Assembly: GCA_944325545.1 (NCBI GenBank)
Contig: CALVAM010000016.1
Location: 1-48,032, forward strand
Source of the DNA: Candidatus Gastranaerophilales bacterium
GTDB lineage: Bacteria > Cyanobacteriota > Vampirovibrionia > Gastranaerophilales > Gastranaerophilaceae
Reading direction: 5' to 3'
Length of the DNA stretch: 48,032 nucleotides
Shown here: positions 25,013 through 32,917 of the stretch, piece by piece
Numbering within the stretch: the stretch's first letter is position 1
Layout of the letters: the number at the start of each line of letters is the position of its first letter
Notes under the pieces: generated by a model
What the model saw: only the letters and a program-made list of their open reading frames with translations
Told to the model about the DNA's origin: nothing
The model's database searches: none
Made by a program: the position numbers and the translations under genes

Positions 25013-25966
25013 GTGAAAAAAATACTTTTTATTATAGATAAGATTGAACTAAAATATTTTGAATTTAATAATTTAGTTACAAATTTCTGGTTGATTAAAG
25101 AATTTTTAACAAGAGGTTGTGAAGTTTATGTAACAATAAATTCAAATCTATTTTTGAAATCAGATATAGCATATGCTAAGTGTTATGAAACCTTTTTGGC
25201 AGATGAAAATATATTTTATAAGAATGTTAAATTAGATAAAATAATTGAAGATTTTGATTTGGTAATGTTTAGAGCAGATCCTCCTGTTGACGTTGATTAT
25301 ATAAATGCAACTTATATCTTCGATTTTGTAAAAGGTGTAAAGGTTGTAAATTCACCTTATTCTATAAGAGATTTCAATGAGAAATTACATACTTTGTATT
25401 TTAAAGAATTTATGACTGATTCAATAGTAACTTCATCATTAGAAGATATAGAAGAGTTTTTAAGAAAACATAAAAAAATTGTATTAAAACCTTTGAATAG
25501 GTGTTTTGGGTCTGGAGTCATGTTTTTATATGAAGGAGACCCAAATACCAGAACGATTATAAACACTTTAACTGATTCCGGTAATACATTAATAATGGTT
25601 CAAAAGTTTATTTCTGCTGTTAAAAATGGTGATAAACGGGTTTTAACGTTGGGTGACAAAGTCTTAAATTATGCTGTTAAGAAGCTGCCTTCAAGTGATG
25701 ATTTTAAATTTAACACTCATAATGATAATTTTATTGTTGAAGCTAATTTATCTTCAGAAGAAATTTGTAATTTTACAAAAGTTGCTCAAAAATTAAATTC
25801 TCTTGGTATTGAAATGGCTGGTCTTGATGTAATTGACGGTAAAATTATTGAGGTTAATGTTACCAGTCCTTGTTATTTTATTAAAGAGATTAATAGCTTG
25901 TATAATGTTACTTTAGAAAAAGAAATTTGTAATTTTTTATTGACAAAATCGTTGTTATCTGTATAA
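25013..25966 (+). CDS. gshB: Glutathione synthetase (GshB-like)
   Basis: 317-aa ATP-grasp enzyme joining gamma-glutamylcysteine and glycine. GshB signatures are FRADPPVDVDYINATYIFD, VVNSPYSIRDFNEKL, the ATP-grasp IVLKPLNRCFGSGV, VQKFISAVKNGDKRVL, and IEMAGLDVIDGKIIEVNVTSP near the end (family N-V-T-S-P). The start is GTG with GAGGAG about 9 nt upstream. No gamma-glutamylcysteine synthetase is in the window. Some family members act on other small thiol precursors, so exact specificity is inferred. Confidence 0.88.
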   Translation: MKKILFIIDKIELKYFEFNNLVTNFWLIKEFLTRGCEVYVTINSNLFLKSDIAYAKCYETFLADENIFYKNVKLDKIIEDFDLVMFRADPPVDVDYINATYIFDFVKGVKVVNSPYSIRDFNEKLHTLYFKEFMTDSIVTSSLEDIEEFLRKHKKIVLKPLNRCFGSGVMFLYEGDPNTRTIINTLTDSGNTLIMVQKFISAVKNGDKRVLTLGDKVLNYAVKKLPSSDDFKFNTHNDNFIVEANLSSEEICNFTKVAQKLNSLGIEMAGLDVIDGKIIEVNVTSPCYFIKEINSLYNVTLEKEICNFLLTKSLLSV

Positions 25967-25980
25967 AAATATAGTATAAT
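25952..25980 (+). promoter_or_regulatory. Promoter of the TPR-fliW-csrA operon
   Basis: TTGTTA (25952-25957), 17 nt, then consensus TATAAT (25975-25980). This gives a leader of about 70 nt before the ATG at 26060. A second overlapping pair, TTGACA (25940-25945) with TATAAA (25962-25967) at 16 nt, could also serve. The promoter lies across the gshB stop codon. Confidence 0.65.
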
Positions 25981-26059
25981 TTCAATTATATAGTGTATAT
26001 AATAAAGGATAATGTTGTAGTATACTATTTAAAAATAAGTTTAAATAAGAAGGGTGAAT

Positions 26060-26815
26060 ATGAAAAAAGGTTTTTTATTGTTTACGGTTGCGTTATTAAT
26101 AGGATTGAGTAGTGTAGTACAAGCAAAATCTCCAACAAAAGGTTCTTTAGCTGAGGCTATAAAGTTATATAAAGCGAAAAATTATTCTCAATCTTATATA
26201 TTGTTAGACAATATTGTGAAAAAAGATCCATCAAATGCTTTGGCTCATTATTATTTAGCAATGACATATGCACAAATAGGTCGTTCTACAGACGCAATTG
26301 AAAGTTATAAAAGAGTTATAGAATTAGTGCCGGAAGGTAAACTAAATGCATATGCAACTAAAGGAAAAACATGCATAGAGCAGCCGGAAAATTGTCATGA
26401 AAAAATAGAAGCAAATGTTTTAGATGAATTTATACAAGGTCGTTTTGGAACAGGTTTTTCAGAGGAAGCTCGAGGTCAGTATGAAAAACAAAAGATTGAA
26501 AATTTAATGAGAGAAATGAATAGGAATGGTGATATAGAACCAAATAAATTTGAAGGATATAAGGATTTTTCATCGCAAGTTCCGTCCAATGATGAAATTG
26601 TAAATGCAATAAAGGTGCTTCAAAGGTCTAGTTTAATTAGTTTATTGTCAAATAATAGTTATAGTACTTCTGAGTTATCTTTATTGAATAATATGGAAAG
26701 TAATCGTAATTTTGATACAATACAAATGTTAATGGGCGGAAGAAATGATAGTTCAAATTTATCTCAGCAAGTTATACAATCATTAATAACAGGACAATTA
26801 TCAACAGGATTATAA
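26060..26815 (+). CDS. Exported TPR protein upstream of fliW
   Basis: 251 aa from the ATG at 26060 with AAGGG 6 nt upstream; a GTG two codons earlier is inside that site. A signal peptide (about 1-22, ending VVQAK) is followed by two tetratricopeptide repeats (LAEAIKLYKAKNYSQSYILL; ALAHYYLAMTYAQIGRSTDA). The remainder is polar, with Ser/Asn-rich C-terminal repeats of short leucine-containing segments. Probably periplasmic. It is 4 nt before fliW, suggesting a link to the flagellar or CsrA circuit, but no specific role can be read. Confidence 0.7.
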   Translation: MKKGFLLFTVALLIGLSSVVQAKSPTKGSLAEAIKLYKAKNYSQSYILLDNIVKKDPSNALAHYYLAMTYAQIGRSTDAIESYKRVIELVPEGKLNAYATKGKTCIEQPENCHEKIEANVLDEFIQGRFGTGFSEEARGQYEKQKIENLMREMNRNGDIEPNKFEGYKDFSSQVPSNDEIVNAIKVLQRSSLISLLSNNSYSTSELSLLNNMESNRNFDTIQMLMGGRNDSSNLSQQVIQSLITGQLSTGL

Positions 26816-26819
26816 AAAG

Positions 26820-27257
26820 ATGAAGTTAAAAACATTAAGATTTGGTGAGATAGAAATAGAAGAATCTAGAATTTTTAATTTTGTTATGCCGATTATTGGT
26901 TTTAATCATTTATCAAAATTTGTAATTCTGGAACCGAATAAAGATACTTTGTTTAAATGGTTGCAATCAGTTGAAGACAGTAGTTTAGCTTTTCCTATAA
27001 TTTCTCTTTCCGCATTGGATTATGATTATACTATTGATATACCAGACAATGCTGTAACTGTTTTAGATATAAAAAATGTTGAAAGTCTTTTGGTCATGAA
27101 CATAACTTCAATACCTCAAGATGATCCTAAATCAACAACAATAAACTTATTAGCACCTTTGATTTTCAATATAGATAATAATAAAGCTGGACAAATTGTC
27201 TTATCAGGCTCAGGATATGATATTAGTTACCCTATGTTTAAAGAGATAAATAAGTAA
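26820..27257 (+). CDS. fliW: Flagellar assembly factor FliW
   Basis: 145 aa. FliW binds either flagellin or CsrA; when flagellin is secreted, free FliW sequesters CsrA allosterically. Family features are the TLRFGEIEIEESRIFNF opening, PIIGFNHLSKFVIL (family G-x-x-F), FKWLQSVEDSSLAFPII (the most conserved block: L-Q-S-x-E-x-P/S-x-x-F) and NLLAPLIFNIDNNKAGQIVL (family N-L-x-A-P-x-x-I-N). csrA follows at 39 nt, the standard pairing. It implies a flagellated relative or ancestor. Confidence 0.94.
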   Translation: MKLKTLRFGEIEIEESRIFNFVMPIIGFNHLSKFVILEPNKDTLFKWLQSVEDSSLAFPIISLSALDYDYTIDIPDNAVTVLDIKNVESLLVMNITSIPQDDPKSTTINLLAPLIFNIDNNKAGQIVLSGSGYDISYPMFKEINK

Positions 27258-27295
27258 ATAATAAGATAAATAAAATTTTTATATTAAGGATAGAT

Positions 27296-27634
27296 ATGCT
27301 CGTAATTACTAGAAAAAATGGTCAAAAAATAATGATTAATGACAACATAGAAATAACTATTGTTGAATCTAAAAATGGTGTGTGTAAAGTTGCTATACAA
27401 GCGGATAAAGATGTTAAAATTTATAGAGAAGAAATTTATTTACAGATTAAATTAGCTAATATGATTGGAAAAAATACTAATTTAACTTCTGTAGATTCAG
27501 TTTCTGCAATGATAAAAAAAGGTACAGACTTAAATAAACAAATAGATAAAACTCCTTCTTCAGAAGAAGAAATTATAGTAGATGATAAACCTTCTAAAAA
27601 TAAATCTATTAGGGTAAATAAGAAGAATTCTTAG
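27296..27634 (+). CDS. csrA: Carbon storage regulator CsrA with long C-terminal tail
   Basis: 112 aa. Residues 1-62 are a complete CsrA: MLVITRKNGQKIMI, IVESKNGVCKVAI, and VKIYREEIYLQI, with the RNA-binding basic surface (R6, and R in Y-R-E-E). CsrA binds GGA motifs in mRNA leaders and blocks translation or alters stability. The extra 50 residues, rich in Lys, Asp, Ser and Glu, are unlike the usual 60-75-residue proteins and are probably disordered; in some bacteria such tails extend the FliW-binding helix region. AAGGA lies 6 nt before the ATG. Confidence 0.93.
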   Translation: MLVITRKNGQKIMINDNIEITIVESKNGVCKVAIQADKDVKIYREEIYLQIKLANMIGKNTNLTSVDSVSAMIKKGTDLNKQIDKTPSSEEEIIVDDKPSKNKSIRVNKKNS

Positions 27635-28207
27635 ATGTGTGTTAGAGATAAAAAAAATTTTTTCTTTTTTGATAATAATGTTGAAATTAAGATAAATAGT
27701 TTGGAACATGCATATTTATGTGTTTTAGAAGAAAATTTAGATGTTGCATATTCTATTTTTTGTAGAAATGATTCTCCACGAGGGTTATGGGGGACGAGTT
27801 TAGTTGAAATTCTAAAAAACTATCTTGAAAAATATCCAACTTATTTTCAAATAAGGAATTTTTTGGAGATAGATTTGGATTTTCTTATAAAGAATGAGAA
27901 GTTAAGCTATGTGGAAAGTTTATTAGGTTCTTTGGATTTTATATCTGGAATAAATCAAGAAGTTTATAAGTTTGTGGCAAGAGTAATGTTACATAATAAA
28001 TTATATAAGATAGCATATAATTACATGATAAAGTCAAAAGATTTTTACTATAATGATCCTGAATTGCATTTTATGTTAGCTAGTTATTATTATAATTCTA
28101 TGAATTATGAAGCTGCAAGATTTTCTATAAATGAATGTTTAAATATGATTTCAAATTATTATCCGGCTTTAGAGTTGAAATTTAAAATTGAAGAAAAATT
28201 AGTTTAA
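27635..28207 (+). CDS. TPR-like helical protein after csrA, unknown
   Basis: 190 aa, starting immediately after the csrA stop (TAG-ATG, no gap). Cytosolic. The second half has TPR-like helices (YKFVARVMLHNKLYKIAYNY; DPELHFMLASYYYNSMNYEA). The first half includes WGTSLVEILKNYLEKYPTYF, rich in Tyr/Phe/Leu. It may be a partner of the FliW-CsrA switch or a chaperone, but only position supports that. No standard family recognised. Confidence 0.65.
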   Translation: MCVRDKKNFFFFDNNVEIKINSLEHAYLCVLEENLDVAYSIFCRNDSPRGLWGTSLVEILKNYLEKYPTYFQIRNFLEIDLDFLIKNEKLSYVESLLGSLDFISGINQEVYKFVARVMLHNKLYKIAYNYMIKSKDFYYNDPELHFMLASYYYNSMNYEAARFSINECLNMISNYYPALELKFKIEEKLV

Positions 28208-28210
28208 TAG

Positions 28211-28216
28211 TATAAT
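28211..28216 (+). promoter_or_regulatory. -10 element (leaderless start)
   Basis: A perfect TATAAT ends 6 nt before the ATG at 28223, with only T residues between and no ribosome site. It overlaps the stop region of the previous gene, so this gene has its own promoter. Confidence 0.55.
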
Positions 28217-28222
28217 TTTTTT

Positions 28223-28879
28223 ATGTTTAGAGGGAAAAATCAATTAAAGAATAAAATACAAGGTGATCAGAATTTTTTCATGTCTCAACAAGAAGCGGAT
28301 TCTAATTTATATATACAAGAGCCTGCAAGACGTTTGAATGATTATGATATGAATATATTACAAGAAGATGCATATAAAGATGTAAAAGATGAAGTATTTA
28401 AATTAGAGTATAAAATTTCTCGTTTAGAGGGGCAAATTAGAGATTTAGATAATCAAATACAGGCAGCACGTGAAATAAAAGATTTCGTACAGTTAGAGAC
28501 ATTGTTTTCAAGAAAAAAAATTTTACGAGATGACTTAGATTCGTTGTTAGAGATATATAGTGATTCAAGTTTGTCAGCAAAGATATCTGGCGAAATTTTT
28601 AATTTTATTCCGAATAGTATAAAGAATAAATTTAGTTTGTTTAATAAAGTTTTAACATCAGTTAGCGAAATATTTTTATCAAAGCTTCCCAAACGTTTTT
28701 CTTCAGGTTTAGAAATTAGAAAGTCTTTAGCAAAATTAGAAAATATTAGTAAAAATGTAGATGAGTTAATGACATTACAAACTCCATACGGAGAAGCACA
28801 AGATAAATATGAACAACTTTCAAAGTATATAATTAAGGCTAATAATATACAGGCACAAATTTCGAAATATTTGAGATAA
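28223..28879 (+). CDS. Coiled-coil protein, unknown
   Basis: 218 aa, soluble. Residues about 50-115 are a heptad-rich coiled coil (YKISRLEGQIRDLDNQIQ; ETLFSRKKILRDDLDSLLEI). A hydrophobic middle follows, then a second helical stretch (about 165-218). The N-terminus MFRGKNQLKNK is basic. Length and layout recall flagellar or secretion chaperones of the FlgN/FliJ kind, but no motif confirms it, and proximity to fliW-csrA is the only other argument. Leaderless start predicted. Confidence 0.6.
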   Translation: MFRGKNQLKNKIQGDQNFFMSQQEADSNLYIQEPARRLNDYDMNILQEDAYKDVKDEVFKLEYKISRLEGQIRDLDNQIQAAREIKDFVQLETLFSRKKILRDDLDSLLEIYSDSSLSAKISGEIFNFIPNSIKNKFSLFNKVLTSVSEIFLSKLPKRFSSGLEIRKSLAKLENISKNVDELMTLQTPYGEAQDKYEQLSKYIIKANNIQAQISKYLR

Positions 28880-28889
28880 ATTTTTTTTG

Positions 28890-28898
28890 TGGTAGACT
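28890..28898 (+). promoter_or_regulatory. Extended -10 promoter of der
   Basis: TGG-TAGACT ends 9 nt before the der ATG, giving a predicted start at or within about 3 nt of the start codon. No Shine-Dalgarno sequence is present. It is slightly longer than the 6-7 nt gap seen elsewhere. Confidence 0.4.
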
Positions 28899-28907
28899 GA
28901 ACTTATT

Positions 28908-30248
28908 ATGAAAAGAAAACCAGTAGTAGCAGTAGTAGGAAGACCTAATGTAGGAAAATCAACTTTTGTTAATCGTCTTGTAGGGAAAAGACAATCTATA
29001 GTAGATGATTTACCAGGTGTTACAAGAGATCGTATATATTTTGATGTTGAGTGGCAGAATAAGCTTTTTACTGTAATAGATACGGGGGGAATTGTTCCCG
29101 GTGATGAAGACGAAATAATGTTATCAATTTACGATCAGGCAAAAATTGCTTGTGAAGAAGCAGATAAGATTATCTTTATTGTTGATGGGATTGAAGGTGT
29201 AACTCCTGTAGATAGTGATATAGCAAATATTTTAAGACAATCAGGTAAGCCTGTATTTCTTGCAGTTAATAAGGTAGATTCTTATAGTCAAATAACTATG
29301 TTAAGTGATTTTTATTCTTTAGCAATAGGTGAACCAATAGCAATTTCTGCTTTGCACGGTTCTGGCGGAGTTGGGGATCTATTAGAAGAAATAACTTCTG
29401 ATTTTGAAATTGACGAAGATATAAGAGATGATGAAACTATAAAAATTGCAATAGTTGGACGCCCAAATGCCGGTAAATCTTCTATAGTTAATTCATTATT
29501 AGGAGAAAAAAGAGTAATAGTTTCTGATATTTCTGGAACAACAAGAGATAGTATAGATTCCAGATTGAATTATAATAATCAAGATTTTGTAATAATTGAT
29601 ACTGCAGGTATAAGAAAAAAATCAAAAGTAGATTATGGTGTTGAAAAATTTGCAGTTGATAGAGCAATTCGTTCTATAAGAGAATGTGACGTTGCATTGT
29701 TAGTAATTGATGCTACAGATGCTGTTAATGGGATTTCCGATCAAGATAAAAAAATAGCTTCAATAATTACGGAAGCCGGGAAGGGTATGATTATTGCAAT
29801 TAACAAATGGGATTTGATAGAAGATAAAAAATCAAATACTATTAATAAGTTTGAACAGAAGATTGCTAAAGAAATACCTTTTTTAGATTATGTACCTAAA
29901 ATATATATAAGTGCTGTTACTCATCAAAGATTAAATCAAATTTTTACAAAAGTAGCGGAAGTTCAGATAGAGAGAACAAAACGAGTTTCAACCGGTTTAT
30001 TAAACAAGATAATAAATGAAGCATATGCTTTAAATCCTCCGCAAACGATAAGAAATAAAAGATTAAAAATAATGTACTCTACTCAAGCTGCAGTAGAGCC
30101 GCCAACATTTATATTATTTGCTAATAATGAAGAATTATTAAAAGAACATTATAAGCGTTATTTAGAAAATAAATTACGAGAAGCTTTTGGTTTTATTGGT
30201 ACACCTATAAGAATTTCTGTTCGTACACGTTCAGAAAAGAAAAAATAG
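28908..30248 (+). CDS. der: Ribosome-assembly GTPase Der (EngA)
   Basis: 446 aa with two consecutive TrmE-Era-type G domains and a C-terminal KH-like domain. Domain 1 has GRPNVGKS, DTGG and NKVD; domain 2 has GRPNAGKS, SGTTRDS, DTAG and NKWD. The C-terminal block NPPQTIRNKRLKIMYSTQ and PIRISVRTR is typical. Der matures the 50S subunit and is normally essential. Convergent with the next gene, whose stop lies 3 nt away. Confidence 0.97.
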   Translation: MKRKPVVAVVGRPNVGKSTFVNRLVGKRQSIVDDLPGVTRDRIYFDVEWQNKLFTVIDTGGIVPGDEDEIMLSIYDQAKIACEEADKIIFIVDGIEGVTPVDSDIANILRQSGKPVFLAVNKVDSYSQITMLSDFYSLAIGEPIAISALHGSGGVGDLLEEITSDFEIDEDIRDDETIKIAIVGRPNAGKSSIVNSLLGEKRVIVSDISGTTRDSIDSRLNYNNQDFVIIDTAGIRKKSKVDYGVEKFAVDRAIRSIRECDVALLVIDATDAVNGISDQDKKIASIITEAGKGMIIAINKWDLIEDKKSNTINKFEQKIAKEIPFLDYVPKIYISAVTHQRLNQIFTKVAEVQIERTKRVSTGLLNKIINEAYALNPPQTIRNKRLKIMYSTQAAVEPPTFILFANNEELLKEHYKRYLENKLREAFGFIGTPIRISVRTRSEKKK

Positions 30249-30251
30249 TCT

Positions 30252-31178
30252 TTAAAGTACCATAGCTAAAATCATAAGTAACATAGCTCCTATTTCCATA
30301 ACAGTGGACATTCTTTGGTTGAATTTATTTGAATCATATTTACTTGATGATTTTTGAGCTTGATTTACACTATTGAGTCTTTTTATTCTAGTTGTAGTAT
30401 CGTCATTTGAGAATTCAGTTCCAAAAGTTTCATATTCCATTTGGGCTAATTCGTCATTAAGATTAGGATTGTAATAGTTTTCATTTAGTCCGGAAGCTCC
30501 ACCTGTAAAATCTCCGTAGTTAGCGTATGGACGTGTATAATTTCTTTGACCGTAAGGCATAGAAAATCTGCTTTGTCCTGTACCCGCTAAATCAAGAGAG
30601 TTAAGTGCGTTATTATCGTAATAATCGCTATTATCATAGTAGCTTCTATCTCCTTCAAAACTATTTCTTTGGGCGAGTGTTTCAGGCATAATCTTAGCTT
30701 TTATTCTATCCATTCTTGTTGAATAGTCATCAACATCATAAATTTTTCCGAATAATTTTTTTTCAATAGTTACAATTCTAGTATGAAGATCTCTGTTTTT
30801 ATAAGTTTGATTAAAAAGTTTTTGTTCTATTTCATTAACAATAGGGTAATTAACACTATTATCAGCAATTATTTCATCATCTTCTTTAAAGGTATCTTCA
30901 ACAGGTGGGATTTCTAAACCTATTACATCTGCTGATATATCTGCTGAAAGTTTTTTTATTCTTGTATTTATATCTCCGCTGGATATTTTTCCATAGATGC
31001 TTCTTTCTAAGCGTTCAACTCTTTTTTGTGTTGAATCTTTATTATATTCATATCCAAAAATATCATTTTCAATTTTAGATAAATTACTTTCTTTCGTAGC
31101 TGCATAACTTGGCATATATAAAATAAAAAATGATGAAAGATATGTGATTATAAATAAATATGTCAAAATTTTTTTCAT
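30252..31178 (-). CDS. Exported protein with five short ExxFG...R repeats
   Basis: 308 aa from the ATG at 31178, with AAGGTGA 8 nt upstream (earlier TTG and ATG codons are less well placed). A signal peptide occupies about 1-27. Five diverged repeats of about 21 residues share an E-x-x-[IL]-[FY]-G start and a D-x-x-x-R-[IV]-x-x-[LI] end: two near 35-77, two near 115-158 and one near 240-262. Between them is a Tyr/Asn/Asp-rich region. A C-terminal hydrophobic helix (about 290-308) would anchor it. The repeats should form amphipathic helices. Function unknown; probably periplasmic or envelope-associated. Confidence 0.65.
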   Translation of the reverse strand: MKKILTYLFIITYLSSFFILYMPSYAATKESNLSKIENDIFGYEYNKDSTQKRVERLERSIYGKISSGDINTRIKKLSADISADVIGLEIPPVEDTFKEDDEIIADNSVNYPIVNEIEQKLFNQTYKNRDLHTRIVTIEKKLFGKIYDVDDYSTRMDRIKAKIMPETLAQRNSFEGDRSYYDNSDYYDNNALNSLDLAGTGQSRFSMPYGQRNYTRPYANYGDFTGGASGLNENYYNPNLNDELAQMEYETFGTEFSNDDTTTRIKRLNSVNQAQKSSSKYDSNKFNQRMSTVMEIGAMLLMILAMVL

Positions 31179-31332
31179 AGTCATATCACCTTGATACAAC
31201 TATAAACTTTGTTCATATTTCTTACTATTCAACTAATTGTTTAAAAATTTTTTTTATTATTTTAATAAAATGTACTAATATATATATATATAATTTTCTT
31301 TATTTGTTATTATTTTTTGTTAGTTAGATTGT

Positions 31333-31989
31333 CTAAATATAAAGTTTAGCAAAATCTAAATCACTTTTTATAGTAATTTTAATATTTGTATAACTGCCAT
31401 TAACAATATATACAGGAATATTTAATTCTTCTAGCATAGAACAATCATCAGTATAATTGCCATCAATTAATTTTTCATGAGCATCTTTAATAAGTTCTGT
31501 CTTAAAAGCCTGTGGAGTTTGTGTATTATATAATTTTGAGCGATCAATTGTTCTTATTATTCGACCATTACTATCAACTTCTTTTATAGTATCAGTTGTT
31601 TTGGTCATTACAGATACGGCGTTTTTATCTATAACATGTTCCATAACATATAGAATAGTATCTTTTCTAATTAATGGTCTAGCTCCATCATGAATAATTA
31701 CATAGTCATTTTTAACTTCTTTTAGAGCATTATAAACCGATTTTTGACGAGTATTTCCACCTTCAATAATTTTAATTTTTTGATTTGGAAACATACTTTT
31801 AAACGTTTCTATAATTGTTTCATTAGCAGGAATTATTATTTCAGTTATATTTTCAATATCTGTAAACTTAGAAACAGTTTCTTCAATAACAGTTTTATCT
31901 TTTATATATTCTAGTAATTTGTTTTTATTTCCATATCTCGAAGAAGTTCCTCCGGCTGTTATTATTACTGAAAAATTATTATTATACAT
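31333..31989 (-). CDS. ispD: 2-C-methyl-D-erythritol 4-phosphate cytidylyltransferase
   Basis: 218 aa from the ATG at 31989, preferred over an in-frame ATG at 32013 because GGAGG (inside the thiL 3' end) is properly spaced from it. IspD makes CDP-methylerythritol in the non-mevalonate isoprenoid pathway. Motifs are ITAGGTSSRYGNKNK (nucleotide-binding loop), EGGNTRQKSVYNAL, IIHDGARPLI, TPQAF and TDDCSMLE. It follows thiL by 4 nt, an operon of two otherwise unrelated cofactor genes. Confidence 0.93.
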   Translation of the reverse strand: MYNNNFSVIITAGGTSSRYGNKNKLLEYIKDKTVIEETVSKFTDIENITEIIIPANETIIETFKSMFPNQKIKIIEGGNTRQKSVYNALKEVKNDYVIIHDGARPLIRKDTILYVMEHVIDKNAVSVMTKTTDTIKEVDSNGRIIRTIDRSKLYNTQTPQAFKTELIKDAHEKLIDGNYTDDCSMLEELNIPVYIVNGSYTNIKITIKSDLDFAKLYI

Positions 31990-31993
31990 ATTT

Positions 31994-32863
31994 TTATCCT
32001 CCAAAATGATCATAAGTTTTTAGTTCATCATATTGATAAAATTTCTTATCTTCTATTTTTATTATAAAGTCCGATTTTTCTATAACTTCTCCAATAATTT
32101 CATAATTAGAAATTTCTTGTAAAAAATCTTTTGGAACTGCAGCAACTAATTTATAATCTTCAGATCCAAAAATACCTTCAATATTTTGGCAATTAATAGA
32201 TACATTGCTGCTTTCTGCAATTTTAAACAAAGCATCAGCCAGTCCATCTGAACAATCCATCATTGCATAATCGGTTTTTATTTTTGTTGCGATTTCGTTA
32301 GAAAATTCTATATCCAAATTAGGTTTTATATGGTAATTAGAGAATTTCGGATTTCTTTCTTTATTTAAAAGTTCTTTAAGCCCCTTTGAGCTTAATCCAA
32401 ATTCTTTAAATGAATCTTTTGAAACTATAATAATATAGCTGGGTTTTGCATTTTTTCTTGAAGAAATTTTTCTTCCTGTAGTTTTTCCAATTGCTGTTAT
32501 AGATATAAAAATTTTGTCACTCCCTGTAATATCTCCGCCGACAATTTCTACTGTTTTCATACAATCTTTAGCACCTATATAGAAATCTTTTATAAAATCA
32601 TTAGTTGTGTTATTAGGTAAAGATAATGAAATAGTCAGATATGCAGGAATAGCACCGGATGCGAGTATATCACTAATGTTAACTGCAACGGCCTTATAGC
32701 CTAATTGATAAGGAGAGTACCATTCTTTTTTAAAATGTATGTCTTCAACTAAGCTGTCTTGAGTGATAACGATGTCTAAATCTTTTAAGTAAGCACAATC
32801 ATCACCAATATATTTAGTTCCAATTTCGTTTTTTATTATATTTAAAAAATCTTGTTCTTTCAT
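31994..32863 (-). CDS. thiL: Thiamine-monophosphate kinase
   Basis: 289 aa; phosphorylates thiamine phosphate to the pyrophosphate cofactor. ThiL motifs are present: IGDDCAYL, ITQDSLVEDIHF, VNISDILASGAIPAYL (Mg-ATP), IVGGDITGS, and MDCSDGLADAL. It is somewhat shorter than the usual 310-330 aa, mostly at the C-terminus, but ends with a normal family sequence (KTYDHFGG). No TPP riboswitch is visible upstream, only a terminator hairpin. Confidence 0.93.
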   Translation of the reverse strand: MKEQDFLNIIKNEIGTKYIGDDCAYLKDLDIVITQDSLVEDIHFKKEWYSPYQLGYKAVAVNISDILASGAIPAYLTISLSLPNNTTNDFIKDFYIGAKDCMKTVEIVGGDITGSDKIFISITAIGKTTGRKISSRKNAKPSYIIIVSKDSFKEFGLSSKGLKELLNKERNPKFSNYHIKPNLDIEFSNEIATKIKTDYAMMDCSDGLADALFKIAESSNVSINCQNIEGIFGSEDYKLVAAVPKDFLQEISNYEIIGEVIEKSDFIIKIEDKKFYQYDELKTYDHFGG

Positions 32864-32887
32864 AGCTATTATTAATTGTTATAAATA

Positions 32888-32909
32888 AAGCGGGCTTTAA
32901 AACCCGCTT
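32888..32909 (-). terminator. Terminator between lysS and thiL
   Basis: AAGCGGG (32888-32894) pairs with CCCGCTT (32903-32909). On the minus strand it is followed by TTATTTAT, a weak T tract. It begins 8 nt after the lysS stop, so it ends lysS and lets thiL-ispD use another promoter or read-through. Confidence 0.6.
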
Positions 32910-32917
32910 GCTTAAAT

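Noticed and set aside
32864..32917. TPP riboswitch upstream of thiL
   Set aside because: The short gap holds only the lysS terminator hairpin; no CUGAGA or thi-box sequence.
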